NCBI GenBank assembly: GCA_964527835.1
Contig: CAZGNV010000019.1
Coordinates: 6,851-70,850 of the forward strand
Reading direction: 5' to 3'
DNA from: JAFDCJ01 sp964527835
Lineage (GTDB): Bacteria > Desulfobacterota > Desulfobacteria > Desulfobacterales > JAFDCJ01
Length of the DNA stretch: 64,000 nt
The notes under the pieces: generated by a model
The model's input: the letters and a program-made list of their open reading frames with translations, nothing else
What the model was told of the DNA's origin: nothing
Database searches by the model: none
In this document: positions 34,766 to 42,967 of the stretch, in pieces
How the letters are laid out: the number at the start of each line of letters is the position of its first letter
Position numbering within the stretch: position 1 is the stretch's first letter
Program-made: the position numbers and the translations under genes

Positions 34766-34858
34766 AACAAGCCCCTGGTCACTATCAAGACGCAGGATAT
34801 AGGTATAATAACATACCCACTCTATCCTCCTAAAAACCCCCCTTTCCAACGAAGCGTA

Positions 34859-34881
34859 AATCCAATAGGTATACTTGGATT
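34859..34881. promoter_or_regulatory. operator-like inverted repeat before the secreted protein gene
   Basis: AATCCAA (34859-34865) and TTGGATT (34875-34881) are perfect arms with a 9-bp spacer, 115 bp before the next coding start. The half-sites resemble a site for a dimeric regulator such as the LuxR-type protein encoded just upstream. Confidence 0.4.
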
Positions 34882-34903
34882 AAAAATTTGAAGGATATTC
34901 ACC

Positions 34904-34965
34904 CCAAGGGTCTTGATGTGAGCCGTCCAGGGATTCAAAAGGCGAGTTTAAAAAAGACCCTTTGG
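34904..34965. repeat. long-range inverted repeat in the 5' region of the secreted protein gene
   Basis: AAGGGTCTT (34906-34914) is complementary to AAGACCCTT (34954-34962) across 39 nt. It could fold the mRNA leader ahead of the strong AGGAAGGGG ribosome binding site at about 34981-34989. Confidence 0.35.
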
Positions 34966-34996
34966 ACAACAACACCTTAACAGGAAGGGGGGCAAG

Positions 34997-35728
34997 ATGA
35001 AAAAAAGACAGTCTTTTTTTCTAATCCTGGCGGTAATGCTCACTTTAGGCTTTATCGCCAGTGAAGTACAGGCCGGAGTCAAGGTTGACATTGTCTTCAA
35101 GATGCCCGGCTATACCTATAATGGTACCAATATAACCACCTGCGACGACGGTGGCCCGGGATATCCGAGCAAATGCGTAAATCTTGGCAATGTCCGGATC
35201 TACCTGGTGAGCACCAACCAGTCCTGCTGGCTGACCAACGGAAACAGGGCCTGCACATTTGAAGATGTTCAGTCCGGCTACAATCCGAAGCTGTTCCGCT
35301 TCGAGTGGCAGTCCGACATCGGAAGACCTGCCCAGGTGGTCGATGCCTGGATCGATATTCCAAACACAAAAACTTGGGGGCTAACGTATGTCTATGATGT
35401 TCCCGCGCACAATGTTGTCTTTACAAGCGACGTGGGCAACCGGGACATTGGCATGATTTCCCAGAGCATTGTGGCCGATCGCAGGGGGCAGTCCATCATC
35501 AACAAGAAATACGACGACGTGATCCTGCTCAAGGGCAATCTGCGCGGAGGGCTTACACCGGTGAATGTGCCCATGCTGGATGGATGCTACACGATTTACT
35601 ATTTTGCTGACAATAAATGTCCAGGTAAAGATTGCGTCCGCTACTACCTGGACTATCCTCTGTGCGTGGGCGGCGCCCCGAATGCTGTCAACGAAGTCCA
35701 CCTTGAAGATGATCAGCCAGCACCTTGA
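34997..35728 (+). CDS. hypothetical secreted Cys-rich protein
   Basis: I do not recognise this 243-residue protein. It has a clear signal peptide (KRQSFFLILAVMLTLGF, cleavage near VQAG). The mature part is beta-rich and holds eight cysteines (TTCDDG, SKCVN, QSCW, RACTF, DGCYT, NKCPGKDC, PLCVG), so disulfides in the periplasm or outside are likely. No transmembrane helix, repeat or known enzyme motif is seen. The start has the strong AGGAAGGGG upstream and the gene ends in a good terminator, so it is probably a monocistronic, well-expressed secreted protein. It follows the PAS-LuxR gene and two inverted repeats. Confidence 0.75.
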   Translation: MKKRQSFFLILAVMLTLGFIASEVQAGVKVDIVFKMPGYTYNGTNITTCDDGGPGYPSKCVNLGNVRIYLVSTNQSCWLTNGNRACTFEDVQSGYNPKLFRFEWQSDIGRPAQVVDAWIDIPNTKTWGLTYVYDVPAHNVVFTSDVGNRDIGMISQSIVADRRGQSIINKKYDDVILLKGNLRGGLTPVNVPMLDGCYTIYYFADNKCPGKDCVRYYLDYPLCVGGAPNAVNEVHLEDDQPAP

Positions 35729-35752
35729 CGATAAAACCAACCACCGGGAGAT

Positions 35753-35783
35753 GGCAGGGGCACAGCCCCCTGCCATTTTTTTT
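35753..35783 (+). terminator. rho-independent terminator after the secreted protein gene
   Basis: GGCAGGGG (35753-35760) and CCCCTGCC (35767-35774) form a perfect 8-bp stem with a 6-nt loop and are followed by ATTTTTTTT. Confidence 0.85.
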
Positions 35784-36011
35784 GATCCAGCGTCTTCAAG
35801 CTTCTCATGATATTTGATCCGCCGCGTTGCAGCCGAAGCCAACCATTTATGCTCAATGCTTTCGGCGCTTTTTTCCGGGCCCTGGACTTCCCGCCCGCCG
35901 CCCTCACGCCCATGGCATCCAAAAAAGCGGCTGGCAAGATGTTGACATTAATTTAAATGCGGATAGAATGGTGCCGTTGCCATCAAAAGGTAAATACACA
36001 AGGAGCGATAG

Positions 36012-36560
36012 ATGTATTTCGACAAACCCGGCAAGGACAACACGGATCGGACCCTGGCGCTGGCCGCTGAACGCGCCGCCCGGCTGCAGATCAAAGAGGT
36101 GGTGGTAGCCTCCACCACCGGTCAGACCGCTTACAAGGCCATCGAGGTGTTTCAGGGCATCCGCCTGACGGTGGTCACCTATCATTGCGGCTTCAAGGAG
36201 CCCTTTAAAAACCAGATGCCCGCTGAGGTGCGCAAAGATATCGAGGACCGGGGCATCCCGGTGGTGGCCGCCAGTCACGCCCTGTCGGGCGTGGAACGCT
36301 CGGTGGCCAAAAAACACGGCGGAGTTTACCCGGTGCTGCTGATCGCCGATACCCTCCGGCTGTTCGGGCAAGGCACCAAGGTGGCCGTCGAGGTGGCCAT
36401 CATGGCCGCCGACGCCGGGGCCCTGACCGGCGCCGACATTGTTTCCATCGGCGGCTCCGGCCGGGGGGCGGATGCCGCCCTGGTGCTGAAGCCGGCCCAC
36501 CAGAACAACCTGTTTGATATGCGAATTCGGGAAATCATCTGCAAACCGAGAAATTTTTAA
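36012..36560 (+). CDS. stand-alone pyruvate kinase C-terminal (PK_C) domain-like protein
   Basis: This 182-residue protein resembles the isolated C-terminal domain of pyruvate kinase: IKEVVVASTTGQTAYKAIEV, then alternating strands and helices with VVAASHALSGVE and a closing VSIGGSGRGADAALVLKP. In pyruvate kinase that domain binds the allosteric effector; here there is no catalytic barrel, so a regulatory or ligand-binding role in the cytoplasm is likely. Stand-alone versions exist in archaea and anaerobic bacteria with no known function. AAGGAGCGATAG lies directly upstream of the ATG at 36012. The next gene starts 1 bp after its stop. Confidence 0.75.
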   Translation: MYFDKPGKDNTDRTLALAAERAARLQIKEVVVASTTGQTAYKAIEVFQGIRLTVVTYHCGFKEPFKNQMPAEVRKDIEDRGIPVVAASHALSGVERSVAKKHGGVYPVLLIADTLRLFGQGTKVAVEVAIMAADAGALTGADIVSIGGSGRGADAALVLKPAHQNNLFDMRIREIICKPRNF

Positions 36561-36561
36561 G

Positions 36562-36876
36562 ATGTTCTTTTTGATTGCCGGCGTCAGCCCGAAAACCAGG
36601 ATCATCGATCAGACCCCCCGGCGCTGTCCCGCCTGTGGACTGTACCAGGCCTATTACCAGCGCGTTGATCATTACTTCAACCTGTTTTTCATCCCCCTGG
36701 TGAGGGTCAAAAAAGGCGAACCGTTTCTGATGTGCGAGCGGTGCCAAAAACCCGTGGATGAGTTCAGCCGGGATTTTTCAGAAAACCAGGATGAAACCGG
36801 TCTTTTGTGCCGCCATTGCGGCAACCCGGTAAACCGGGATTTTAAATACTGCCCGAGCTGCGGTAAAAAAATCTGA
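36562..36876 (+). CDS. zinc-ribbon domain protein
   Basis: This 104-residue protein has three CxxC pairs: RRCPACGLYQAYY, MCERCQKPV and, at the end, CRHCGNPVNRDFKYCPSCG, the common double zinc-ribbon. A hydrophobic/aromatic stretch HYFNLFFIPLVRVKK lies between the first two pairs and may be a membrane-associated or packing segment. Such proteins usually mediate protein contacts, and the function is unknown. The start at 36562 (MFFLIAGVSPK) begins 1 bp after the PK_C-like gene; an upstream ATG at 36514 would overlap that gene by 47 bp and is rejected. Confidence 0.82.
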   Translation: MFFLIAGVSPKTRIIDQTPRRCPACGLYQAYYQRVDHYFNLFFIPLVRVKKGEPFLMCERCQKPVDEFSRDFSENQDETGLLCRHCGNPVNRDFKYCPSCGKKI

Positions 36877-36892
36877 ACCGGTGCAACGGGTC

Positions 36893-37414
36893 ATGGGCGT
36901 TAATCAAAATCCCACTGACAACCAGGGGCAGACACTGCAGCGCCATATTGTGCTGGTCGCGCCCGAAATCCACTGGAATACCGGCAACATCGGGCGCACC
37001 TGCCTGGCCGTGGGGGCCCGGCTGCATCTCATCAAACCCCTGGGATTTTCGCTGGCAAGCCGGGAGGTCAAACGCGCGGGGCTGGACTACTGGCAGGAGG
37101 TCAACCTGACGCTGTGGGACGACTTCGAAGCGTTTTTTCAGGCCATGTCCCCGGCTGCGGATGAAATCGCCGTTTTTTCCAAAAATGGCGCCCGGCCTTT
37201 CTGGAACCTGCCCGCCGGCGCGCGGCTGTTTCTGATCTTCGGCTCGGAAACCGGCGGGTTGCCGCCCAGCATCCTCGGGCGCTTTGCCCGGTCCACCTAC
37301 TACATCCCCATCAGCGACCGGGTGCGGTCATTGAACCTGTCCACGGCCGCCGCCCTCGCCCTGTATGAAAGCCTGCGCAGGGCGCGGCCGTTTCATGCCT
37401 GGCCGCGGCGTTGA
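36893..37414 (+). CDS. trmL: tRNA (cytidine/uridine-34-2'-O)-methyltransferase
   Basis: TrmL is a SPOUT-fold enzyme that methylates the ribose at the wobble base of tRNA-Leu. The typical elements are IVLVAPEIHWNTGNIGRTC near the start, LHLIKPLGFSL, the SAM-knot region FLIFGSETGGLP and IPISDRVRSLNLSTAAALAL at the C-terminus. The 173 residues are close to the family norm of 150-170. The ATG at 36893 is used; a GTG at 36881 is also possible. The gene follows the zinc-ribbon gene by 16 bp. Confidence 0.93.
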   Translation: MGVNQNPTDNQGQTLQRHIVLVAPEIHWNTGNIGRTCLAVGARLHLIKPLGFSLASREVKRAGLDYWQEVNLTLWDDFEAFFQAMSPAADEIAVFSKNGARPFWNLPAGARLFLIFGSETGGLPPSILGRFARSTYYIPISDRVRSLNLSTAAALALYESLRRARPFHAWPRR

Positions 37415-37518
37415 CAGAGCATATCACTATTATTATAGATAGAATCTGGCTTTCGATGTTGTTATTGATTTTTCCATAAACGGCAGTGATCTCAAAAAAA
37501 AGGGAGCAGGTGCTTGCA

Positions 37519-37911
37519 ATGAACATTCTCGTAGGATATGACGGCTCGAAGGTGGCGCATGATGCGCTGGAACTGGCCAAAAAGCACGCGCAAAAATTCG
37601 GTGCCCGGCTTCACATCGTAACCTCCATGGCCGGCGGCCCCGATGTTCCGCGCGAGGCGTTTGAAAAGGCGGAAAGGCAGCTGGAGGCAGCCAAATTCAG
37701 GGTGTGCAAAGACGACGTTGCCTGCGAAGCTCATCTTTCGGTACGCGGCCTGCCGCCCGGCGAGGACCTGGTCCAGTACGCCGAGGAGAACCGGATCGAC
37801 CAGATTGTCATCGGGGTCCGGCAACGGTCCAAGGTGGGCAAACTGCTTTTCGGCTCCACCGCCCAGTATGTGATCCTGGAAGCGCCCTGCCCGGTTGTAT
37901 CCGTGAAGTAG
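37519..37911 (+). CDS. universal stress protein (UspA family)
   Basis: This 130-residue cytoplasmic Usp-fold protein begins MNILVGYDGSKVAHDALELA and ends with the nucleotide-binding pattern QIVIGVRQRSKVGKLLFGST, followed by LEAPCPVVSVK. The G-2x-G-9x-G-(S/T) ATP-binding signature appears partly kept (GVRQ..GKLLFGST), so it may bind ATP. Function in stress tolerance is known only at family level. The ATG at 37519 is chosen because AGGGAGCAGG precedes it and the Usp fold starts exactly there; an upstream start at 37486 adds 11 residues. Confidence 0.9.
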   Translation: MNILVGYDGSKVAHDALELAKKHAQKFGARLHIVTSMAGGPDVPREAFEKAERQLEAAKFRVCKDDVACEAHLSVRGLPPGEDLVQYAEENRIDQIVIGVRQRSKVGKLLFGSTAQYVILEAPCPVVSVK

Positions 37912-37926
37912 CCGGCAGTCATTATC

Positions 37927-37960
37927 TGATGAACCCGTTAAAAGTCGATTTTCTCGCCTG
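37927..37960. repeat. dispersed palindromic repeat, terminal fragment E
   Basis: TGATGAACCCGTTAAAAGTC with GATTTTCTCGCC matches only the outer end of the complete repeats. It lies between the convergent usp and xsc-like genes. Confidence 0.6.
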
Positions 37961-37981
37961 GACCGGCAGGTGCGGACCGGA

Positions 37982-39715
37982 TTATTTTGCGTTCAGATGC
38001 ACATATTTGTCCAGGTAGCGCACCGGCATCTGCAGCGCATCTCTTCTGAACGGCTCGGCCAGGACTTCCTCCCCGCCCTGCACAATGGCATTAATTACGC
38101 AGGGCCGGCCGGAAGCAATCGCCTCTTTGATGACATCTCCCACCTGGTCGGGGTGGTCCACCCGAAAACCGATGGCCCCCATGTCTTCGGCCAGTTTTTC
38201 ATAGGGCGGATTGTCCGGCAGGTTGGCCCCCACGAAGCGGTTGTCGTAGTAGTCGATCTGGTTTTTCTTCTCAGCGCCCCATTCGTAGTTGGTGGCCACA
38301 ATGGCAATCACCGGAATGTTTTCGCGCACCGCGGTCATTACCTCCGCCACGCCGCTGATACCGTAAGCCCCGTCACCCTGGAAGGCGATTACCGGTACAT
38401 CGGGATTTCCGATCTTGCAGCCCAGGGCCGCACCGTAAGCAAAGCCGCAGTTGCCCCAGGACAGGGCGGAGATGTGCTGCCGGATGCCCTCGAATTTCAG
38501 GTAGGCGTTGATCATCGAGGAATTGTTGCCGATGTCGGTGGTCACGATGGTGCCCTCGGGCAGTGCCCGGGTCCATTCCTGGTGAAAGCGCCGCGGATGC
38601 ATGGGGTTTGACCGGGAACTGGCGCTCCACTCCCCCAGTTCAGTGCCCCAGGCGTCTTTTTCCTGCTGCACATCGGCCAAGCGCTCGCTGTTTTTTTCCA
38701 GACCAGGGGCAAGCTCCTGAACACGCTTGAGCAGCAGAGCGGCAAAGTCCTTGACATTCCCGCAGCTGTAAATATCGGCCTTTTTCGACAGCCCCAAAGC
38801 GGCGATGTTCACATCGCACTGGATGAGCCTGGCCTGCTCGGGCCAGTAAACCATGTCGTACTGGGGCAGGGTGCCGAAGGGGCCCAGACGGGTGCCCAAA
38901 GCAATGATGACGTCGGCTTTTTTGAGGGTTCGCATGGCCGCCTTGGAGCCGCAGTAGCCGATGGGCCCGCAGGCCAGTTCGTGGCCGGCCGGAAAGGTGT
39001 CGTTGTGCAAATAGCTGTTGATCACCGGGGCGGTGATATACTCGGCCAGGGCCTTGACCTCGACCAGGGCGGCGGCCTGGGAAACACCGCCGCCGGAAAT
39101 AATGACCGGGTATCGGGCATTGACGATCAGCTGGGCGGCCTGCTCCAGGTCCTCCATGGAGCCCGCCCCGCGTTTGATGACCGGTGTTTCATAGATTTCA
39201 TCAATGCACTCACCGTAGAAAAAGTCCCGGGGGATGTTCAGGTGCGTAGGACCGTTAAAATTTTTGGCCATGTAAAAACAGCGCCGCATCAATTCGGCCA
39301 TGCGCTCGGGTCGGTTGACCCGCACCTGGTAAACCGTCTGTTTTTCAAACATTGCCATCTGGTCCAGTTCCTGGAAACCGCCGGTGCCCATTCCCATGGA
39401 GCCGGTTTCCGGCGCGATCGCCACCACTGGTGAATGCGCCCAGTAGGCCGCCGTCAGGGCTGAGACGAAATTGGCCGCTCCGGGACCGTTCTGGCCGATG
39501 CACACCTGGGGTTTGCCGGTGATGCGTGCCAGCCCGTCCGCGGCATGGGTGGCCGCCTGCTCATGGGCCACGGGAATGAAGCGGATGCCGGCATCCGGAA
39601 AAAGATCCAAAGCATCCATGTAAGCCGAGCCCACAATGCCGAAAACATTTTTCACGCCTTCAGCCACCATTGTTTCCACCAGGGCTTCACTGGGTGTCAT
39701 CTTGATTTTGCTCAT
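37982..39715 (-). CDS. xsc: TPP-dependent enzyme, sulfoacetaldehyde acetyltransferase (Xsc) family
   Basis: This 577-residue ThDP enzyme has the N-terminal pyrimidine-binding domain with the catalytic Glu in VAHEQAATHAADG, the family-specific FGIVGSAYMDALDLFP and GMGTGGFQELDQMAMF, and the C-terminal TPP motif FQGDGAYGISGVAEVMTAV followed by NYEWGAEKKNQIDYYDNRF. The last segment matches Xsc better than acetolactate synthase in my recollection. Xsc converts sulfoacetaldehyde and phosphate to acetyl phosphate and sulfite in taurine/sulfonate breakdown. Other genes of that route (phosphotransacetylase, taurine enzymes) are not nearby, so the substrate should be treated as likely, not proven. TAAGGAG precedes the ATG at 39715. 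Confidence 0.83.
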   Translation of the reverse strand: MSKIKMTPSEALVETMVAEGVKNVFGIVGSAYMDALDLFPDAGIRFIPVAHEQAATHAADGLARITGKPQVCIGQNGPGAANFVSALTAAYWAHSPVVAIAPETGSMGMGTGGFQELDQMAMFEKQTVYQVRVNRPERMAELMRRCFYMAKNFNGPTHLNIPRDFFYGECIDEIYETPVIKRGAGSMEDLEQAAQLIVNARYPVIISGGGVSQAAALVEVKALAEYITAPVINSYLHNDTFPAGHELACGPIGYCGSKAAMRTLKKADVIIALGTRLGPFGTLPQYDMVYWPEQARLIQCDVNIAALGLSKKADIYSCGNVKDFAALLLKRVQELAPGLEKNSERLADVQQEKDAWGTELGEWSASSRSNPMHPRRFHQEWTRALPEGTIVTTDIGNNSSMINAYLKFEGIRQHISALSWGNCGFAYGAALGCKIGNPDVPVIAFQGDGAYGISGVAEVMTAVRENIPVIAIVATNYEWGAEKKNQIDYYDNRFVGANLPDNPPYEKLAEDMGAIGFRVDHPDQVGDVIKEAIASGRPCVINAIVQGGEEVLAEPFRRDALQMPVRYLDKYVHLNAK

Positions 39716-39770
39716 TGTTTTCACTCCTTAAAGCATTCTTAGCCACAAAAATGTTGGACGAAATTAACAT

Positions 39771-39953
39771 TGATGAACCCGTAAAAAGTAAATTTTCTCG
39801 CTTAAGCAAGCCTTTTCGGGAGCTGCTTCAGGGTTTCGCTAAACTTCAACAACTCGTTGCCAGTTCCTCAATCAGCTTGAAGTTTTTAACGCTCAACCAT
39901 TCACCGCTCTTTTTCCGAAAAGGGTTGATGTCACTCGAAAATGACGGAACTGT
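39771..39953. repeat. dispersed long palindromic intergenic repeat, complete copy F
   Basis: One end reads TGATGAACCCGTAAAAAGT, the other is the complement of TGACAGTTCCGTCATTTTC. The inner stem uses AAACTTCAA and TTGAAGTTT, unlike copies A and H, but it is still self-complementary. The loop region, read on the minus strand, gives GCTGATTGAGGAACTGGC, nearly identical to the loop of copy A. It is in the opposite orientation to copies A and H. Confidence 0.85.
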
Positions 39954-40125
39954 CAAACATTCAGATCCATCAAATATCGCAATGAGTTATTTGTCAAGGT
40001 TTATTGGGACATTCAATCACTGAACAAAATATCAATAAGGGGCGCTGGTTTTGCAAGATATGATAGTCCCGATTCGTCCGGGCCCGGCGGCATGATCGCC
40101 GGTTTTATTCATCGCAAGGGGTTGT

Positions 40126-40153
40126 TTGACAGACAGAAAATGGTGTTTATATT
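40126..40153 (+). promoter_or_regulatory. sigma70-type promoter for clpB
   Basis: TTGACA (40126-40131) and TATATT (40148-40153) are 16 bp apart, 57 bp before the clpB start. The boxes are consensus or near consensus, which suggests housekeeping transcription. Confidence 0.6.
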
Positions 40154-40210
40154 CTACATGCAAAAATTAGACCAGTTGGAGTGAAATATCGCTTTGCAGG
40201 AGGAGAAGAC

Positions 40211-42802
40211 ATGCGATTTGACAAATTTACCATAAAATCCCAGGAGCTGATTCGAAACGCCCAGGAACTGGCTTCCAAACACGGCAACCAGCAGATCGAG
40301 CCCGAACATCTGCTGGCGGCCATGCTCGGCGAGTCCGAGGGCATCGCCGGAGCCATGCTGCGCAAACTGGGGGTATCCCCGGATGAAATTGCCGGACAGG
40401 TGCAGCAGGTGCTGGACAAATTTCCCCAGGTCAGCGGCGGCGGTCTGGCCGAAGCTTACATTTCGCCGCGCACCAAGGCGGTTTTGGAGGCTGCGTTTGC
40501 CGAAGCCTCCCAGATGAAAGACGAATACGTCAGCATCGAGCACATTTTTCTGGCCATCGCGGATGAAAAACAGGGCGACGCCGCCGGGATTCTGCTGCGC
40601 GCCGGCGTCACCCGGGACGCCATTTTAAAGGTGCTGCTGGAAATCCGCGGCACCCAGCGCATCACCGATCCCAACCCGGAAGAAAAATACCAGGCCCTGG
40701 AAAAATTCAGCCGGGACCTGACCGACCTGGCCCGGCTGGGAAAGCTCGACCCGGTAATCGGCCGCGACGAGGAAATCCGGCGCATCGTCCAGGTGCTGTC
40801 CCGGCGGACCAAAAACAACCCGGTGCTCATCGGCGAGCCCGGGGTGGGCAAAACCGCCATCGTGGAAGGCCTGGCCCAGCGCATTGTGGCCGGCGACGTG
40901 TCCGAATCCTTGAAAAACCGGCGCCTGGTGGCCCTGGACATGGGCGCGCTGATTGCCGGCGCCAAGTACCGCGGCGAATTTGAAGACCGCCTCAAGGCGG
41001 TGTTAAAAGAGGTGGAAAGCGCCGAGGGCGAAATCATCCTTTTTATTGACGAACTGCACACGGTGGTGGGCGCCGGTGCGGCCGAAGGCTCCATGGACGC
41101 CTCCAACATGCTCAAGCCGGCCCTGGCCCGGGGGACCCTGCGCTGCGTGGGGGCCACCACCTTGAACGAGTACCGCAAGTACATCGAAAAGGACCCGGCC
41201 CTGGAACGGCGCTTTCAGCCGGTGATGGTCGCCGAGCCCACGGTGGAAGACACCATATCCATACTGCGCGGACTGAAGGAAAAATACGAGGTGCACCACG
41301 GGGTGCGGATCAAGGATTCGGCCATCGTGGCCGCGGCCACCCTGTCGGACCGCTACATTTCGGACCGCTTTTTGCCGGACAAGGCCATCGATCTGATCGA
41401 CGAATGCGCCTCCAAGCTGCGCATCGAAATCGACAGCATGCCCACGGAAATCGACGAAATTCAGCGCAAGATCACCCAGATGGAAATTGAACGCCAGGCG
41501 CTGAAAAAAGAAAGCGATCCGGCCTCGAGGCAGCGGCTGGAAAAGCTGGAAGCCGAGCTGGCCGAACTCAACGATGAGCTGGCGCAGATGAAGGCCCACT
41601 GGCAAAATGAAAAGGAAATGATCCAGGCCATCCGCAAAATCAAGGAAGAGCAGGAGCAGATCGGACTGGAAGCCCAGAAGGCCGAACGCGAGGGAGACCT
41701 GGCCAAAGTGGCTGAAATCCGCTACGGCCGGGCCGCCGAGCTGCAAAAGCGCCTGGAAGAGGCCAACCGCAAACTGGCCGAACTGCAGCAGGACAGCAAA
41801 ATGCTCAAGGAAGAAGTCGATGATGAAGACGTCGCGGAGGTCATCTCCCGCTGGACCGGCATCCCGGTCAGCAAAATGCTGGAAGGCGAACGGGAAAAAC
41901 TGGTGCGCATGGAAGAGCGCCTGCATGCTCGGGTCATCGGCCAGGATGAGGCGGTCGCGGCCGTGGCCAACGCCGTGCGCCGGGCGCGCTCGGGACTGCA
42001 GGATCCCAACCGGCCCATCGGATCGTTCATCTTCATGGGGCCCACCGGTGTGGGTAAAACCGAGCTGGCCAAGGCCCTGGCCGAATTCATGTTCGACAGC
42101 GAACAGGCCATGGTGCGCATCGACATGTCCGAATACATGGAAAAACATGCCGTCGCACGGCTGATCGGCGCCCCCCCGGGCTACGTGGGCTACGAGGAAG
42201 GCGGCTACCTGACCGAGGCTGTCCGGCGGCGACCGTACTCGGTGGTGCTTTTCGACGAAATCGAAAAGGCCCACCCGGAGGTCTTCAACGTGCTGCTGCA
42301 GATCCTCGATGACGGCCGCATGACCGACGGCCACGGACGCACGGTGGATTTTACCAACACCATCATCATCATGACCTCCAACGTGGGCAGCCAGTGGATC
42401 CAGGAGTTCGCCCGTCCCGACCAGCGCGCCGAGCTGGAAAGGCGGGTCACCGAAGCGTTGCGGGCCCAGTTCAAGCCCGAGTTTTTAAACCGCATTGATG
42501 AAACCATCATTTTCCATAACCTGGAGGCCGACCAACTGGTGCAGATCGTGGAAATCCAGGTGGCCAAACTGGCCGAGCGGCTGGCGAAAAACCACATCGA
42601 ACTGGTCTTGTCCGATGCGGCCAAGGCCTTTATCGCCGACAGGGGGTTTGATCCCGTGTATGGGGCCCGCCCGCTGAAACGGGTCATTCAGCAGCACATT
42701 GAAAACCCGCTGTCGCTGGAAATTCTGAAGGGCACCATCTCCGAGGGCAGCCGGGTCACCGTCGATGTCGATGGGGACCGGCTGGCCTTCCGCACGGCCT
42801 GA
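40211..42802 (+). CDS. clpB: ATP-dependent disaggregase chaperone
   Basis: ClpB rescues aggregated proteins together with DnaK. The 863-residue protein has the N-terminal Clp_N domain (MRFDKFTIKSQELIRNAQ, ~1-145). NBD1 has Walker A GEPGVGKTAIVEG and Walker B ILFIDELHTVVGAG. A long coiled-coil M domain (~400-525) precedes NBD2, with Walker A GPTGVGKTELAKALAEF, the pore loop GAPPGYVGYEEGG and VVLFDEIEKAHPEV. A D2-small domain ends the protein. The start is ATG 40211, directly after the strong AGGAGAAGAC; an upstream ATG at 40181 would add 10 non-family residues. It ends in a good terminator and is transcribed alone. Confidence 0.98.
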   Translation: MRFDKFTIKSQELIRNAQELASKHGNQQIEPEHLLAAMLGESEGIAGAMLRKLGVSPDEIAGQVQQVLDKFPQVSGGGLAEAYISPRTKAVLEAAFAEASQMKDEYVSIEHIFLAIADEKQGDAAGILLRAGVTRDAILKVLLEIRGTQRITDPNPEEKYQALEKFSRDLTDLARLGKLDPVIGRDEEIRRIVQVLSRRTKNNPVLIGEPGVGKTAIVEGLAQRIVAGDVSESLKNRRLVALDMGALIAGAKYRGEFEDRLKAVLKEVESAEGEIILFIDELHTVVGAGAAEGSMDASNMLKPALARGTLRCVGATTLNEYRKYIEKDPALERRFQPVMVAEPTVEDTISILRGLKEKYEVHHGVRIKDSAIVAAATLSDRYISDRFLPDKAIDLIDECASKLRIEIDSMPTEIDEIQRKITQMEIERQALKKESDPASRQRLEKLEAELAELNDELAQMKAHWQNEKEMIQAIRKIKEEQEQIGLEAQKAEREGDLAKVAEIRYGRAAELQKRLEEANRKLAELQQDSKMLKEEVDDEDVAEVISRWTGIPVSKMLEGEREKLVRMEERLHARVIGQDEAVAAVANAVRRARSGLQDPNRPIGSFIFMGPTGVGKTELAKALAEFMFDSEQAMVRIDMSEYMEKHAVARLIGAPPGYVGYEEGGYLTEAVRRRPYSVVLFDEIEKAHPEVFNVLLQILDDGRMTDGHGRTVDFTNTIIIMTSNVGSQWIQEFARPDQRAELERRVTEALRAQFKPEFLNRIDETIIFHNLEADQLVQIVEIQVAKLAERLAKNHIELVLSDAAKAFIADRGFDPVYGARPLKRVIQQHIENPLSLEILKGTISEGSRVTVDVDGDRLAFRTA

Positions 42803-42823
42803 ACGGAGAAGTTCCGCAACCAG

Positions 42824-42860
42824 AGCCCGGCTTGCCGTCAGAGCCGGGCTTTTTAATTTT
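42824..42860 (+). terminator. rho-independent terminator after clpB
   Basis: AGCCCGGCT (42824-42832) and AGCCGGGCT (42842-42850) form a perfect 9-bp stem with a 9-nt loop; TTTTAATTTT follows. Confidence 0.9.
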
Positions 42861-42967
42861 CAATTGGGCGGCCACCGGCGGGGCCGCCGGGCCGATAAAA
42901 ATTTATTGTAATCTCATCGCAGCCATCGTAAGATTGCACCCTGAAACCTGGGGAGGGGGTGGATGCC

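Larger units (their letters stand above)
39716..40210. other. divergent intergenic region between xsc-like gene and clpB
   Basis: No gene is seen in these 495 bp. They contain a complete copy of the dispersed palindrome (39771-39953) and, near the clpB side, a sigma70-type promoter (40126-40153). I see no heat-shock (sigma32) consensus or CIRCE element. Confidence 0.6.

Noticed and set aside
36514..36561. Upstream ATG for the zinc-ribbon protein
   Set aside because: It would overlap the PK_C-like gene by 47 bp in another frame, and the ATG at 36562 directly after that gene is more natural.
41003..42334. Long antisense frame inside clpB
   Set aside because: clpB is unmistakable on the + strand; the antisense frame is His/Gly-rich and has no family features.
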